Below the pieces are notes generated by a model. It ran no database searches. It saw only the letters and a list, made by a program, of their open reading frames with translations, and had not been told where the DNA came from. A stretch of 64,000 bases of DNA from Ruminococcaceae bacterium R-25 (GTDB lineage: Bacteria > Bacillota > Clostridia > Saccharofermentanales > Saccharofermentanaceae): positions 1,054,001 through 1,118,000 of the forward strand of contig QGFZ01000001.1 in the NCBI GenBank assembly GCA_003149065.1, in the 5' to 3' direction. How positions within the stretch are numbered: the stretch's first letter is position 1; the number at the start of each line of letters is the position of its first letter. The position numbers and the translations under genes are program-made. This document shows positions 43,970-54,407 of the stretch, piece after piece.

Positions 43970-46390
43970 ATGGCAAACCAGGAAATCAAGATCGCATTAG
44001 CGGGTAACCCGAACAGCGGTAAGACAACACTCTTCAACGCTCTTACGGGTTCCAACCAGTTCGTAGGTAACTGGCCGGGCGTAACAGTCGAGAAAAAGGA
44101 AGGTAAGCTCAAAAAGCACGACGGCGTAACCGTTACGGACCTTCCGGGTATCTATTCCCTCTCCCCTTACACATTAGAGGAAGTCGTAGCACGTAATTAT
44201 CTCATTGATGAGAATCCCGACGTAATCCTCAACATCGTAGACGGTACAAACTTGGAGCGTAACCTCTACCTCACAACACAGCTTACAGAATTAGGTATCC
44301 CTGTCGTTATGGCAGTTAATATGATGGATATCGTAAATAAGAATGGCGACAAGATCGACCTTAACATGCTCTCCAATCAGATGGGCTGCAAGGTGGTCGC
44401 TATCTCCGCTCTCAAGGGCACGGGCATCATGGAGGCAGCCGAGGAAGCAATCAAGGCTGCTAATGGAACAAAGACAGTTCCTCCCCACTCTTTCTCAGGC
44501 CCCGTTGAGCACGCTCTGGCTCACATCGAAGAGGCTTGCCTCCACGATATGAATGCAGATAAACAGAGATGGTACGCAATCAAGGTTTTCGAGCGCGATG
44601 AGAAAGTAATCGAGAAGCTCGGAATCTCAAAGGAGACATTAGAGCACATCGAGAACGACATTAAGGCAGCTGAGGCTGAGCTCGACGACGATGCAGAGTC
44701 CATCATCACAAACGAGCGCTACGTTTATATCGCTTCCATTATCAAGAGCTGCTACAAGAAGCAGTCCAAGGGCAAGCTCTCCAAATCAGATAAGATCGAT
44801 AAGATCGTAACAAACAGGATCTTGGGTCTCCCTATTTTCGCTCTCATCATGTGGCTCGTTTACTTCATCGCAATGACCACATTCGGTGCAAACCTTACAG
44901 ACTGGACCAATGACAACCTCTTCGGTGACGGTTTCTTCCTCTTCGGCATCGGCCAGAAGCAGTACGACGAAGACGTTGATAACTGGGCCGGCGAGGCAGT
45001 ATTCGTTGACGGCGTAAAGGCTGTTATCGACGAAGCTGCTGAAAATGACGTAACAGGTGCTGAGAACCTCCAGGCTGACTTCGAAGACGCTGATTTCGGC
45101 GCATTTGAAGAAGACTACGGCTTCTTCGCAGATGAGCTCATGGACAAGGGCTACGACATCGAAGCACCTCTCGTTGAATCAGGCGCATTAGATGAAGAAG
45201 GCGAATTTACTGCTCCCGGTATGGATGAGACAGAAGGCGCAGTATTCGTTCCCAGTATCCCTGATATGGTTTCAGGCCTCCTAGAAAAGGCAGGCGCTAA
45301 CGAGTTCGTTACAGGACTTGTAGTTGACGGTATCGTAGGTGGTGTAGGCGCAGTATTGGGCTTCGTTCCCCAGATGCTCGTCCTCTTCTTCCTCCTCGCA
45401 TTCCTAGAATCATGCGGATACATGGCAAGAGTCGCATTCGTACTCGACCGTATCTTCAGAAGATTCGGTCTTTCCGGTAAGTCATTCATCCCTATGCTCG
45501 TATCTTCAGGATGCGGTGTTCCGGGTATCATGGCATCACGTACAATCGAGAATCAGCGTGACCGCAGAATGACCATCATGACAACAACATTCATCCCCTG
45601 CGGCGCTAAGCTCCCTATCATCGCTTTGATCACGGCAGCTCTGTTCCGTCACACCGCATTCAGCGGCTCCTGGGTAGCACCTTCTGCTTACTTCATCGGT
45701 GTAGCTGCAGTAGTTATCTCAGGTATCCTCCTCAAGAAAACAAAGCCTTTCGCAGGCGATCCCGCTCCGTTCGTTATGGAGCTCCCTGCATACCACTGGC
45801 CGACACTCGGAAACCTCTTAAGATCCATGTGGGAGCGCGGCTGGTCCTTCATTAAAAAAGCAGGCACAGTTATTCTCATCTCCTCTATTGTTATCTGGCT
45901 CGGATCCGTTTTCGGAAATGCAGGTGACGGATTCGGATTCGATCCGGATATGGAACTCGAAGCTTCCGTACTCGGTATTGTAGGTAATGCAATCAAGTGG
46001 ATCTTCGCTCCTTTGGGCTTTGCTAACATCAAGGCAACCATCGCAACGATCATGGGCCTTGTTGCCAAGGAAGAAGTTGTAGGTGTATTCGGTGTCCTCG
46101 ACTTCGAAGGATTGAACCAGCTCTCCGGCTTCGCATTCCTCATCTTCAACCTCCTCTGCGCTCCTTGCTTCGCTGCAATCGGTGCTATCAAGAGAGAGAT
46201 GAACTCTGCTAAGTGGACATGGTTCGCTATCGGCTATCAGTGCGTATTCGCTTACGCTATCGCACTCATCGTTTACCAGTTCGGCCTCCTTTTCACAGGC
46301 GCTGTAAACGTTATCGGATTGATCTTCGCTCTGCTCGTTCTTGCAGGACTTGTGTACCTCCTTGTAAGACCTGCCAAGAAAGCAAAGTAA
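43970..46390 (+). CDS. feoB: Ferrous iron transporter FeoB
   Basis: 806 residues. The N-terminal G domain has G1 GNPNSGKTT (12-20), G3 DLPG (57-60) and G4 NMMD (117-120). The helical GDI-like region follows, then a membrane domain starting about 283 with Gate motifs (ESCGYMARVAFVLDRIF, SSGCGVPGIMASRT, and CGAKLPI). About 105 extra residues (about 325-430), very rich in Asp and Glu, sit in the first outward loop, making it longer than most FeoB (650-770). Takes up Fe2+ in anaerobes. Codon use is strongly biased, as in highly expressed genes. Confidence 0.95.
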   Translation: MANQEIKIALAGNPNSGKTTLFNALTGSNQFVGNWPGVTVEKKEGKLKKHDGVTVTDLPGIYSLSPYTLEEVVARNYLIDENPDVILNIVDGTNLERNLYLTTQLTELGIPVVMAVNMMDIVNKNGDKIDLNMLSNQMGCKVVAISALKGTGIMEAAEEAIKAANGTKTVPPHSFSGPVEHALAHIEEACLHDMNADKQRWYAIKVFERDEKVIEKLGISKETLEHIENDIKAAEAELDDDAESIITNERYVYIASIIKSCYKKQSKGKLSKSDKIDKIVTNRILGLPIFALIMWLVYFIAMTTFGANLTDWTNDNLFGDGFFLFGIGQKQYDEDVDNWAGEAVFVDGVKAVIDEAAENDVTGAENLQADFEDADFGAFEEDYGFFADELMDKGYDIEAPLVESGALDEEGEFTAPGMDETEGAVFVPSIPDMVSGLLEKAGANEFVTGLVVDGIVGGVGAVLGFVPQMLVLFFLLAFLESCGYMARVAFVLDRIFRRFGLSGKSFIPMLVSSGCGVPGIMASRTIENQRDRRMTIMTTTFIPCGAKLPIIALITAALFRHTAFSGSWVAPSAYFIGVAAVVISGILLKKTKPFAGDPAPFVMELPAYHWPTLGNLLRSMWERGWSFIKKAGTVILISSIVIWLGSVFGNAGDGFGFDPDMELEASVLGIVGNAIKWIFAPLGFANIKATIATIMGLVAKEEVVGVFGVLDFEGLNQLSGFAFLIFNLLCAPCFAAIGAIKREMNSAKWTWFAIGYQCVFAYAIALIVYQFGLLFTGAVNVIGLIFALLVLAGLVYLLVRPAKKAK

Positions 46391-46402
46391 AGGACTGTAC
46401 TT

Positions 46403-46582
46403 ATGATCGACTGGCTTGCAGCAAACTGGGTAAACATATTGGTAATAGCATTAGTTGCTGTTGCAGTATTCTTTGCGGCAAGAAGTCTGATCAAAGACAA
46501 GAAAGCCGGCAAGAGCTCATGCGGCTGCAACTGCTCGCACTGCGCAATGGCAGGCAAATGTCACAGTCAGAATAAAAAGTAA
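46403..46582 (+). CDS. FeoB-associated Cys-rich membrane protein
   Basis: 59 residues, 12 bp after feoB. One membrane helix (WLAANWVNILVIALVAVAVF, about 4-23), then a basic segment and a Cys cluster CGCNCSHCAMAGKCH. This matches the PF12669 family found directly after feoB in many Firmicutes, thought to act with the transporter, possibly in passing Fe2+ (family knowledge; mechanism unproven). Too short for standard gene callers. Confidence 0.88.
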   Translation: MIDWLAANWVNILVIALVAVAVFFAARSLIKDKKAGKSSCGCNCSHCAMAGKCHSQNKK

Positions 46583-46609
46583 AAGAAATCGCATGCCATA
46601 AAATGACTT

Positions 46610-46637
46610 GGGGCTGTCTCATTACCGAGGCAGCCCC
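46610..46637 (+). terminator. Terminator of the feo operon
   Basis: GGGGCTG (46610-46616) pairs with CAGCCCC (46631-46637), followed by TTCTCATT. Moderate U-tract. Confidence 0.7.
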
Positions 46638-46680
46638 TTCTCATTATGTCACGTTGCTGTACATTCCTGCTGTCTTTGCT

Positions 46681-46791
46681 AAAATTCCAGAAAAAGTTCC
46701 GATATAGTCGGACTTTTTTCGGAATTTTGAAGACGGACGGATGATTTTCCAGAAATAGTTCCTATATAGTCGGACTTTTTTCTGGAATTTT
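46681..46791. repeat. Two tandem copies of a 46-48-bp hairpin
   Basis: Copies at 46681-46728 and 46744-46791 share about 43 of 46 positions, including the shared core AGTCGGACTTTTTTC. Each folds on itself: outer AAAATTCC/GGAATTTT, inner AAAAAGT..ACTTTTT. They lie between convergent genes (feo end, lipoprotein end), so they may be duplicated terminators or a small mobile or palindromic repeat element. Confidence 0.7.
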
Positions 46792-46813
46792 AAGTAAACA
46801 ATGAATAGTCTTA

Positions 46814-47875
46814 TCAGCCGAATGCCGAATAATCGAAAGTCTTAGGATTTCCGTCAGCATCAATGTAGTAAATCAGTTTTTTCGCGTGATCAAATGAAAC
46901 TAAGGTTCCTCCCCATAAGGGCGCGAAAAAGTCATCGTCAGCGTTATACTCATTGCCGTTCCTGTCGCTCTTATAATGGCACGCAACGCACATTGAATCC
47001 TTCTTGAAATTACCTTCTTTGCAGCGCTGCTCATCGGTCATCATGAAATAAGACAAACAGTTGCCGGAACTCATTACATAAGTGGGATCCACATGATAAT
47101 TCTTTCCGTTTATTGTCACATAAGTCCATGCGTGACCTTCACCGGTAACTTCATCATTGCCGCCACATACAGTGGCATCCACGCCGGCCTGAAGAAGCAG
47201 GAATGAGAATGCAGTCGCGCATTCAGCACATATACCGTGCTTTGTCGTGAAGAACCTGTACGCGCAGATTCCCTGAACAGCTTCATCGCTCATCTTGTTA
47301 TATGTATCGTAATCGTATGTATAATTGTTGGAAAAGTAGATATAGAGTGCAAGGACCTTTTCGACATCAGAATAATCGTTCCTTAAGACCTCGTTCAGGA
47401 TATCAGTGACCAGCGTCTCAAATTCGGCTTGCTTTTGAGCAAGCTCTTCTTTTGGGATCTTATACTGGAATGTAGCCTTCCCGTCCTTAAATGCGCCTCC
47501 GTAATTCGATTCGGTATAGACTTCATAGACCGGCTGGAACTTGTTCGGGAACTGGCCGATCATCCAGTTGTAATCATCTTCAGTCTTTACTTCGAATTCG
47601 TCTTCACCATTCTGTACGGCCCTAATGTAGTTCTTGTAGGCATCATACATGTCTTCGCCCATGATATCGAGGAATATCGAAGACATGACAACAGGCTTAT
47701 ATTCATAGTGGCCCCTTGCTTCCGTGGTGGTGGTCGCTTCAGTACTCTCGGAAGTCTCTATGGAAGTCTCTGACTCTGTTGTGCCGTCAGTTGTTGGAGT
47801 AGTAACTGCTGAACAGCCTGACAGAACGCAGACTGTAAGAACAACCGTAACAGTTTTTATCAATGATCTTTTCAT
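46814..47875 (-). CDS. Transglutaminase-like lipoprotein
   Basis: 353 residues from the ATG at 47875. Signal with lipobox LSGC (Cys21), then a Thr/Glu-rich spacer. The transglutaminase-like core has catalytic Cys in KHGICAECATAFSFLLLQ, His in GEGHAWTYV and Asp in YHVDPTY. It is a diverged paralogue of 21708-22754, with matching segments (FQYKIPKEELAQKQAEFETLVTDIL; quoted in part KQAEFETLV versus KQAEFEVII). Function at the cell surface is unknown. Confidence 0.84.
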   Translation of the reverse strand: MKRSLIKTVTVVLTVCVLSGCSAVTTPTTDGTTESETSIETSESTEATTTTEARGHYEYKPVVMSSIFLDIMGEDMYDAYKNYIRAVQNGEDEFEVKTEDDYNWMIGQFPNKFQPVYEVYTESNYGGAFKDGKATFQYKIPKEELAQKQAEFETLVTDILNEVLRNDYSDVEKVLALYIYFSNNYTYDYDTYNKMSDEAVQGICAYRFFTTKHGICAECATAFSFLLLQAGVDATVCGGNDEVTGEGHAWTYVTINGKNYHVDPTYVMSSGNCLSYFMMTDEQRCKEGNFKKDSMCVACHYKSDRNGNEYNADDDFFAPLWGGTLVSFDHAKKLIYYIDADGNPKTFDYSAFG

Positions 47876-47952
47876 AGCACGTCTCTTTATTAGATTTTTA
47901 ACGGCAGAATTATACAACAAGAAAAATAAAATAGTGTGGCAAATAAAGGTGT

Positions 47953-49749
47953 TTATCGATCCCAGTTCTTCAGAGCCGCTAATGTAAGCTCGCCGATGTT
48001 GTTTTCAGCAGCGTGATCATACTTTGTGAGCACGCCTTCAAACAGGATCAGTTCACCGTCAGGCATGCTTGACACGGCTTTTCTGGAAGCCGACAAAAGG
48101 CCGTTTTCAGGTTCCATGATGACAGTCGGGACTGTGCAGTCAGGAAGCAGATCATAGAGTCTTACAAAGAGCTCAGGATCTTTCGAAAAAGCCAGAGACT
48201 GGTAATCATTAAGATATGGCTGAACAATGATCATACCCTTTATCTCATCCTGTCTCTCGATGCCTGTATAAAGCGATATGATGCCTCCGAGATCCTGTCC
48301 CCACAGATAGATGTTATCCATGTCGATCTCAGGAATGTAACGCATCTCATCGATGACTGCGAACTGATCGAGGACCTCTTCGAAATATACATCAGCCATG
48401 GTCTTGTTGCCGCTTCCACCCGAGCGCCTGATTATTTCGCTCTCATGTGTATTCTTTAACTGCAAAGTGGCATATCCGTTCTGATTAAGAGCAGCGGTGA
48501 TTTTGTTATATTCTCTAAAAGAGCTCTCGAATTCACCGCGGATCACTACCGTCTTATAAGGGCCGCTTCCTTCAGGAAGCATGAACTTAGCTTTTACAGC
48601 ATTACCGTCACGGTAGAACGTGACTTCCTTCTCGTTTGAAGAGATCTGCTTTACCGCAGGCTTTTGGATCTCATAATCGAAAGGTGCAGCGCGCTTTACG
48701 GGCGCTTCAATGATTGCATCGCTTACGATCTCATCTATTATGCTCTGGTCATTCTCTGCGGCCTTGGGGTCAAGCACAGTAAAACCTGAGACAACGATCA
48801 ATGCTGCAACGCTCAGCGCAATGACCTTATAGCTCTTCTTTGCAGGATGCTTGATGCTTACGATCCTGCGCATCATCGACTTGTAGCCGCTTCTCATGCC
48901 GGTAGTCATCGTAAATCTGTAGAACTCGGACTTTCTCTGCATCTGCATTACCAGATTCTCGGCATAAGTCTCTGCATATTCACCGCCGTAAACGCTTATG
49001 ACTTCTTCATCGCAGGCAAGCTCGCAGTCTCTTCCCGAGAGAATGAATGCTGCCCAGATAACGGGGTTATACCAATTAAGCGCAAGGACCAGATGCCTTA
49101 CGATAACCCACAGGAAATCGCGGTGCTTATAGTGGCAGGCTTCGTGGCATATCGCGTATTCACTTGTCTTGGAAGGATCCTGATCTACATAGATCTTGTT
49201 AAAAAGCAGGAACGGCACTCCCCTGTGAGATATGCCGTAAACATCAAGTCCGCTCTCCGGATCGGTTCCCAGATACTTTCTGTTCCTTCTGCAGAAGATA
49301 ACGAATCCTGCGTTATAAGCCGTCAAAGCAACGACGATCGCTGCAGTTACAGTTATATAAATACCATTGAGAACTGCGCCGGTACTAACAGGCTTTCTGA
49401 CTGCCTTATTCGCTGTAACTTCATTATTTACAGCCTGATTTTGTACAGCCTGTCCCTGTTCTTTGGCCTGCTCGAAAACGATATCTTCAGAGTCAGCTTT
49501 TTCGAGCTCAAAAACATCGTTTATATAAGCATTCTCATAGACAGCCTTTTCGACGGTAACAGGAATAAATGAACTAAGTTCGTCTGCTATGGGAACGCTG
49601 ATCTTAAGGAACGGCGATACGATCATGTAAACGGGGATCAAAAGCCAGATTGCATACTGGTGCTTTTTGAGCATCCTGCCGCTTGCAAGACGCCTGATGA
49701 GCATTATGGCTGCCGCAACGAGCGTGACACCGATAATGTACCGGAGCAT
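47953..49749 (-). CDS. M56 (BlaR1-like) sensor protease with C-terminal alpha/beta-hydrolase-like domain
   Basis: 598 residues from the ATG at 49749 (GGAAGG upstream, TAAAATG with the BlaI stop). Membrane helices surround an M56 zinc-protease core: HEACH (His202-Glu203...His206), then NWYNPVIW and ELACDEEV. After the last helix (about 310-330), where BlaR1 has a beta-lactam sensor, there is an alpha/beta-hydrolase-like domain (about 370-598) with KTVVIRGEF and an elbow GQDLGG where an active enzyme would have GxSxG. It may bind a ligand rather than hydrolyse it. Pairs with BlaI for signalling. Confidence 0.82.
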   Translation of the reverse strand: MLRYIIGVTLVAAAIMLIRRLASGRMLKKHQYAIWLLIPVYMIVSPFLKISVPIADELSSFIPVTVEKAVYENAYINDVFELEKADSEDIVFEQAKEQGQAVQNQAVNNEVTANKAVRKPVSTGAVLNGIYITVTAAIVVALTAYNAGFVIFCRRNRKYLGTDPESGLDVYGISHRGVPFLLFNKIYVDQDPSKTSEYAICHEACHYKHRDFLWVIVRHLVLALNWYNPVIWAAFILSGRDCELACDEEVISVYGGEYAETYAENLVMQMQRKSEFYRFTMTTGMRSGYKSMMRRIVSIKHPAKKSYKVIALSVAALIVVSGFTVLDPKAAENDQSIIDEIVSDAIIEAPVKRAAPFDYEIQKPAVKQISSNEKEVTFYRDGNAVKAKFMLPEGSGPYKTVVIRGEFESSFREYNKITAALNQNGYATLQLKNTHESEIIRRSGGSGNKTMADVYFEEVLDQFAVIDEMRYIPEIDMDNIYLWGQDLGGIISLYTGIERQDEIKGMIIVQPYLNDYQSLAFSKDPELFVRLYDLLPDCTVPTVIMEPENGLLSASRKAVSSMPDGELILFEGVLTKYDHAAENNIGELTLAALKNWDR

Positions 49750-49750
49750 T

Positions 49751-50107
49751 TTATCCTTCCCTGATGATCCTTCGAAGTTCTGCCAACTGTTCATCCGTAA
49801 GCTGGTCGGAATCGATGAGATTCGAGATCATGAGACCGACATTACCCTTGTAGACCTTATCGAGGAAAGAATTTGTCTCCTCGAGTTCGGCTTCGGTCCT
49901 GTCGACCGCAGGATGGAATTTCTTTGCTTTGTCGCCCTGGACAAAAGTAACCGCGCCCTTTTCCGTCATGCGCTTAAGGAGCGTGATAATGGTGTTCTTA
50001 CCCCAGCCGGTAACGGGACGGAGCTCTTTTGTAAGCTCGGTTATTGTCATGTCTCCGTTATTCCAGAGACAATCTGCAATCTTCCACTCTGAATCTGATA
50101 AACGCAT
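49751..50107 (-). CDS. BlaI/MecI-family repressor
   Basis: 118 residues, winged HTH (about 5-75: LSDSEWKIADCLWNNGDMTI, then GWGKNTIITLLKRM) and a C-terminal dimerisation helix. The family dimer is cleaved when the partner M56 protease is activated. Upstream is TTGATA-N18-TATATT, with the dyad ATAGC-N13-GCTAT in the spacer, a possible autoregulatory site. GGAGG ribosome site. Confidence 0.88.
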   Translation of the reverse strand: MRLSDSEWKIADCLWNNGDMTITELTKELRPVTGWGKNTIITLLKRMTEKGAVTFVQGDKAKKFHPAVDRTEAELEETNSFLDKVYKGNVGLMISNLIDSDQLTDEQLAELRRIIREG

Positions 50108-50176
50108 ATTTTATTCCTCCAACTAATACAAGAAAAATATAGCACTAAAGGTAGACAGCTATCAACCGCATTGCCG

Positions 50177-51181
50177 TCACGCAGCCTTAAGGCGTTTCCG
50201 CTCTTCCCTTCTGATTTTCCTGATCTTCCTTCTGCGTTTCGCTTCTTCCCTGTCCCTTATGAAGATAAAGTAGATCAGGCCGGCAAAGAACGCATAGAGC
50301 GCAAGCATAATCAGACTTGAGGCAGACGCCCTGTCGTAAGCGAAATTACCCATAAAGAACTGGTTCTGCAGATACATCATGAGCGTCAAATTTGTCCTGA
50401 AGATATCAAAGTTGTTGGTGACCAGAGACGGCACCTTATACATGCCGACACCATCGACTACGGTGATGACAGTTATGAAGAACAGGATCGGACGCATGCA
50501 CGGAAGCGTTACGCGAAGGAAGGTCTGTGTTCTCGTAGCACCGTCGATCTCAGCCGCCTCCATTACTTCCACCGGCACACCGGTGATGCCCGCTATGACA
50601 TAGATAAATGTGATCCCGAAGTGGCAATAGATACTCAGGATAATTATGAAAAAGCGGTCCGACAGGAAGAAATTGAAATCGTCCGGCTTAAATCCGAACC
50701 CGTTCATCATGACTGCCGAGATTACGAAGAACATTGTGCTTCCGACAGTTGATACCAAATGTGTTGTTAATACAAAGCTTACGTTCGTTCCGTCAACGAG
50801 TTTAGGGAAGAAGAATGCGGTCTTATAAAGAAGCCTGCCCTTTATCCTCAATCTTCTGTCAGTAATCACTGCAGCAAGCCAGAACGTAAATGCCAGCTCA
50901 GGGACCGCGTAAGCCACCCATATGATCAAGGTGTTCCTCAGTGCATCACTGAATGATCTCGTCTTTAAAACATCAATGAAGTTTTTATACCATGGTTCAC
51001 CGAGCGAGATCAGTGTCTGCGGTTCGGTGCTTCCCATGCCTTTCATCTCGCAGAAGGCGTAGTAAACGGTATTTGCGAGCGGATAGAAATGGAAGAACAT
51101 GAACGCAGCAACAAAGGGGATCATAAAGATATAACCCCATTTGTTATAGTGACGTTCAATGTTTCTATGCTTTCTTCCCAT
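50177..51181 (-). CDS. Sugar ABC transporter permease, MalF/UgpA type
   Basis: 334 residues, six helices, EAA loop EAAEIDGATRTQTFLRVTLP (about 228). Long basic C-terminal tail (REEAKRRRKIRKIRREERKR). The partner permease is divergent on the plus strand, separated by a promoter-operator region. No solute-binding protein or ATPase is in the window, so the ATPase must be shared (as with MsmK-type general ATPases) or the system is incomplete. Substrate probably an oligosaccharide, not identified. Confidence 0.87.
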   Translation of the reverse strand: MGRKHRNIERHYNKWGYIFMIPFVAAFMFFHFYPLANTVYYAFCEMKGMGSTEPQTLISLGEPWYKNFIDVLKTRSFSDALRNTLIIWVAYAVPELAFTFWLAAVITDRRLRIKGRLLYKTAFFFPKLVDGTNVSFVLTTHLVSTVGSTMFFVISAVMMNGFGFKPDDFNFFLSDRFFIIILSIYCHFGITFIYVIAGITGVPVEVMEAAEIDGATRTQTFLRVTLPCMRPILFFITVITVVDGVGMYKVPSLVTNNFDIFRTNLTLMMYLQNQFFMGNFAYDRASASSLIMLALYAFFAGLIYFIFIRDREEAKRRRKIRKIRREERKRLKAA

Positions 51182-51259
51182 TACCTTTTTTCGCCCCTCG
51201 CGAAAACTATTCTCAAGTACAATTTCACGCTGTGATTTTTGTGCAGGTACACGAATGTA

Positions 51260-51294
51260 TACCGATATGATATCATTCGGTAGACATAAGTCAA
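51260..51294 (-). promoter_or_regulatory. Promoter and palindromic operator between divergent permease genes
   Basis: A 23-bp palindrome (51260-51282, TACCGA..TCGGTA, with centre GATATC) overlaps the -10 of a minus-strand promoter, TTGACT (51289-51294) and TATCAT (51267-51272), spacer 16. The form fits a LacI- or AraC-type sugar regulator. No such regulator gene is in the window. Confidence 0.6.
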
Positions 51295-51370
51295 CCTAAA
51301 TGCTATATTGACGATAACAAATCCTGAACTGAGGTATGAGTTTACGAGCACGAATATCCTGACAAGATCG

Positions 51371-52204
51371 ATGACCAAGAGAAGAGATACTGTCCTTAAG
51401 ATAGTATTCTATTCCGTATCGCTGATCTTATCTTTCTTAAGCTTCTACCCTCTCATTCTCATGTTTAAGGAATCTTACGACTACACATTCGTAGAAAAGC
51501 AGGTCGCAATAGGAAAGCTCGTAAATGCGCATTACAAGCAAACATCAACGTACCTGGATAGATTCTGGAATAATTACAAATACCTTTTCATCGGAATGGG
51601 CAACTCACTTCTGGTAACGGGCCTTTCCACGATCTTCACCTGTTACTTCTCTGCCCTTACCGCATATGCACTCACAGCTTACGAATGGAAACTCCGCAAA
51701 TTCTGCCACGTGGTCATAATGTTCGCAATGATGATCCCCTCGACAGTATCCACTTTCGGCTTCCTTCAGACCATCTACAGGATGAAATGGACCAACCAGC
51801 TCTTTGTTTACTACCTGCCTGCCATCGCTTCGCCCATGACGGTCTTCTTCATGTGCATGTACCTGCAGGCGTCACTATCCAAGGAAATGATCCAGTCTGC
51901 AAGGATCGACGGCGCCGGTGAATTCAGGATCTTCAACCAGATCATCCTGCCCCTCATGAAGCCCGCCACCGCGACCCAGGCCATCTTCGCCTTCGCTGCA
52001 AGCTGGAACGACGGCTGGATGCCCGCCATCACGATCGCCAAGATGGAGAAGAAAACTCTCCTTCTCATGTTCTCCCCCATCTACTATCTCGACGAGAATG
52101 ACTTCCTGGTAGTACTTGGCACCGTAGTACCGCTCCTTATCCTTTACGCCGTTTTATCCAGGCATATCGTTGAAGGCGTAGCTTTGGGCGGACTGAAGGA
52201 GTAA
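51371..52204 (+). CDS. Sugar ABC transporter permease, MalG type
   Basis: 277 residues from the ATG at 51371; a TTG at 51308 would add 21 residues and has no better ribosome site, so the start is uncertain. Six helices, EAA-type loop QSARIDGAGEFRIFNQIILP (about 195). C-terminal RHIVEGVALGGLKE is typical of MalG-type permeases. It probably dimerises with the divergent MalF-type permease. Transcription in the opposite direction to its partner is unusual for these systems. Confidence 0.85.
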   Translation: MTKRRDTVLKIVFYSVSLILSFLSFYPLILMFKESYDYTFVEKQVAIGKLVNAHYKQTSTYLDRFWNNYKYLFIGMGNSLLVTGLSTIFTCYFSALTAYALTAYEWKLRKFCHVVIMFAMMIPSTVSTFGFLQTIYRMKWTNQLFVYYLPAIASPMTVFFMCMYLQASLSKEMIQSARIDGAGEFRIFNQIILPLMKPATATQAIFAFAASWNDGWMPAITIAKMEKKTLLLMFSPIYYLDENDFLVVLGTVVPLLILYAVLSRHIVEGVALGGLKE

Positions 52205-52246
52205 GTCCTCGTCATTATTGTCGGCCTAAAATTGTTTTTTCGAGAA

Positions 52247-52560
52247 TTAGTACGTAATTATCGATCGATCTTACGTACTAGGATTGCGTTTTCTATTATT
52301 AGTACGTCATTATTAGTCCACCAGACGGACTAAAACCTCTTTTTCAAAAATTAGTACGTCTTTTTTCTTGGTTAAGCCAGTATTCTTACATCAAACTGAC
52401 GGACTAATTATTTGTTTTCGAAAATTAGTACGTAATTTCAAAAGAAGCTTACGGACCAAAAACGCTTATTTATAAATTAGTACGTAATTTCAAAAGAATC
52501 TTACGGACTAAAAATGCTTATTTATAAATTAGTACGTCATTCCCTTTTCCATGCTAATAT
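52247..52560. repeat. Tandem 52-bp repeat tract
   Basis: TTAGTACGT occurs at 52247, 52299, 52351, 52425, 52477 and 52529. Spacings are 52, 52, 74, 52, 52 bp, so the third interval has a 22-bp insertion. The last two full units are almost identical (TTAGTACGTAATTTCAAAAG.. to ..GCTTATTTATAAA). Each unit also carries TTACGGACTAA or TTACGTACTA, complementary to its own start, so single units can fold. The sequence is very A/T rich. No ORF. Otherwise the gap 52205-52697 holds only the pyrG terminator. Confidence 0.85.
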
Positions 52561-52663
52561 AAAAAAAGTGTAACACTTCAGACTGATGATGAAGGTCCAT
52601 ACAGAATGACTGTAGAGATTCCTTGCAATTACTGAGCTTCGGCAAATAACCACTGCAAATTAA

Positions 52664-52692
52664 AGAGGCTGTCTCACATAAGGCAGCCTCTG
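52664..52692 (-). terminator. Terminator after pyrG
   Basis: AGAGGCTG pairs with CAGCCTCT, 8 bp, directly after the pyrG stop on the minus strand; followed by a short T-tract. Confidence 0.65.
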
Positions 52693-52697
52693 TTACT

Positions 52698-54293
<1,596 letters not shown>

Positions 54294-54344
54294 TCATCAT
54301 CTCTTTTCTGAAAATCTTATAAATAATTTCTCTAAACAAAATTC

Positions 54345-54384
54345 TAAGTAATCCCCAGAGTCCGAGGACTCCGGGGGTTACTTA
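54345..54384. terminator. Terminator between glnN and pyrG
   Basis: A 17-18-bp near-perfect hairpin: AAGTAACCCCCGGAGTCC with GGACTCTGGGGATTACTT (read on the minus strand), one mismatch, no long U-tract (AGAATTTTG follows). Strong barrier structure or processing site. Confidence 0.7.
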
Positions 54385-54407
54385 GTTGGGTGGAATATGA
54401 GGATCTG

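Noticed and set aside
51181-51378. A 65-residue minus-strand ORF upstream of the MalF-type permease
   Set aside because: It covers the promoter and operator between the divergent genes, has no good ribosome site and looks like read-through of the non-coding region.
52247-52560. CRISPR array
   Set aside because: The whole 52-bp unit is repeated rather than a short repeat with unique spacers, and no cas genes are near.
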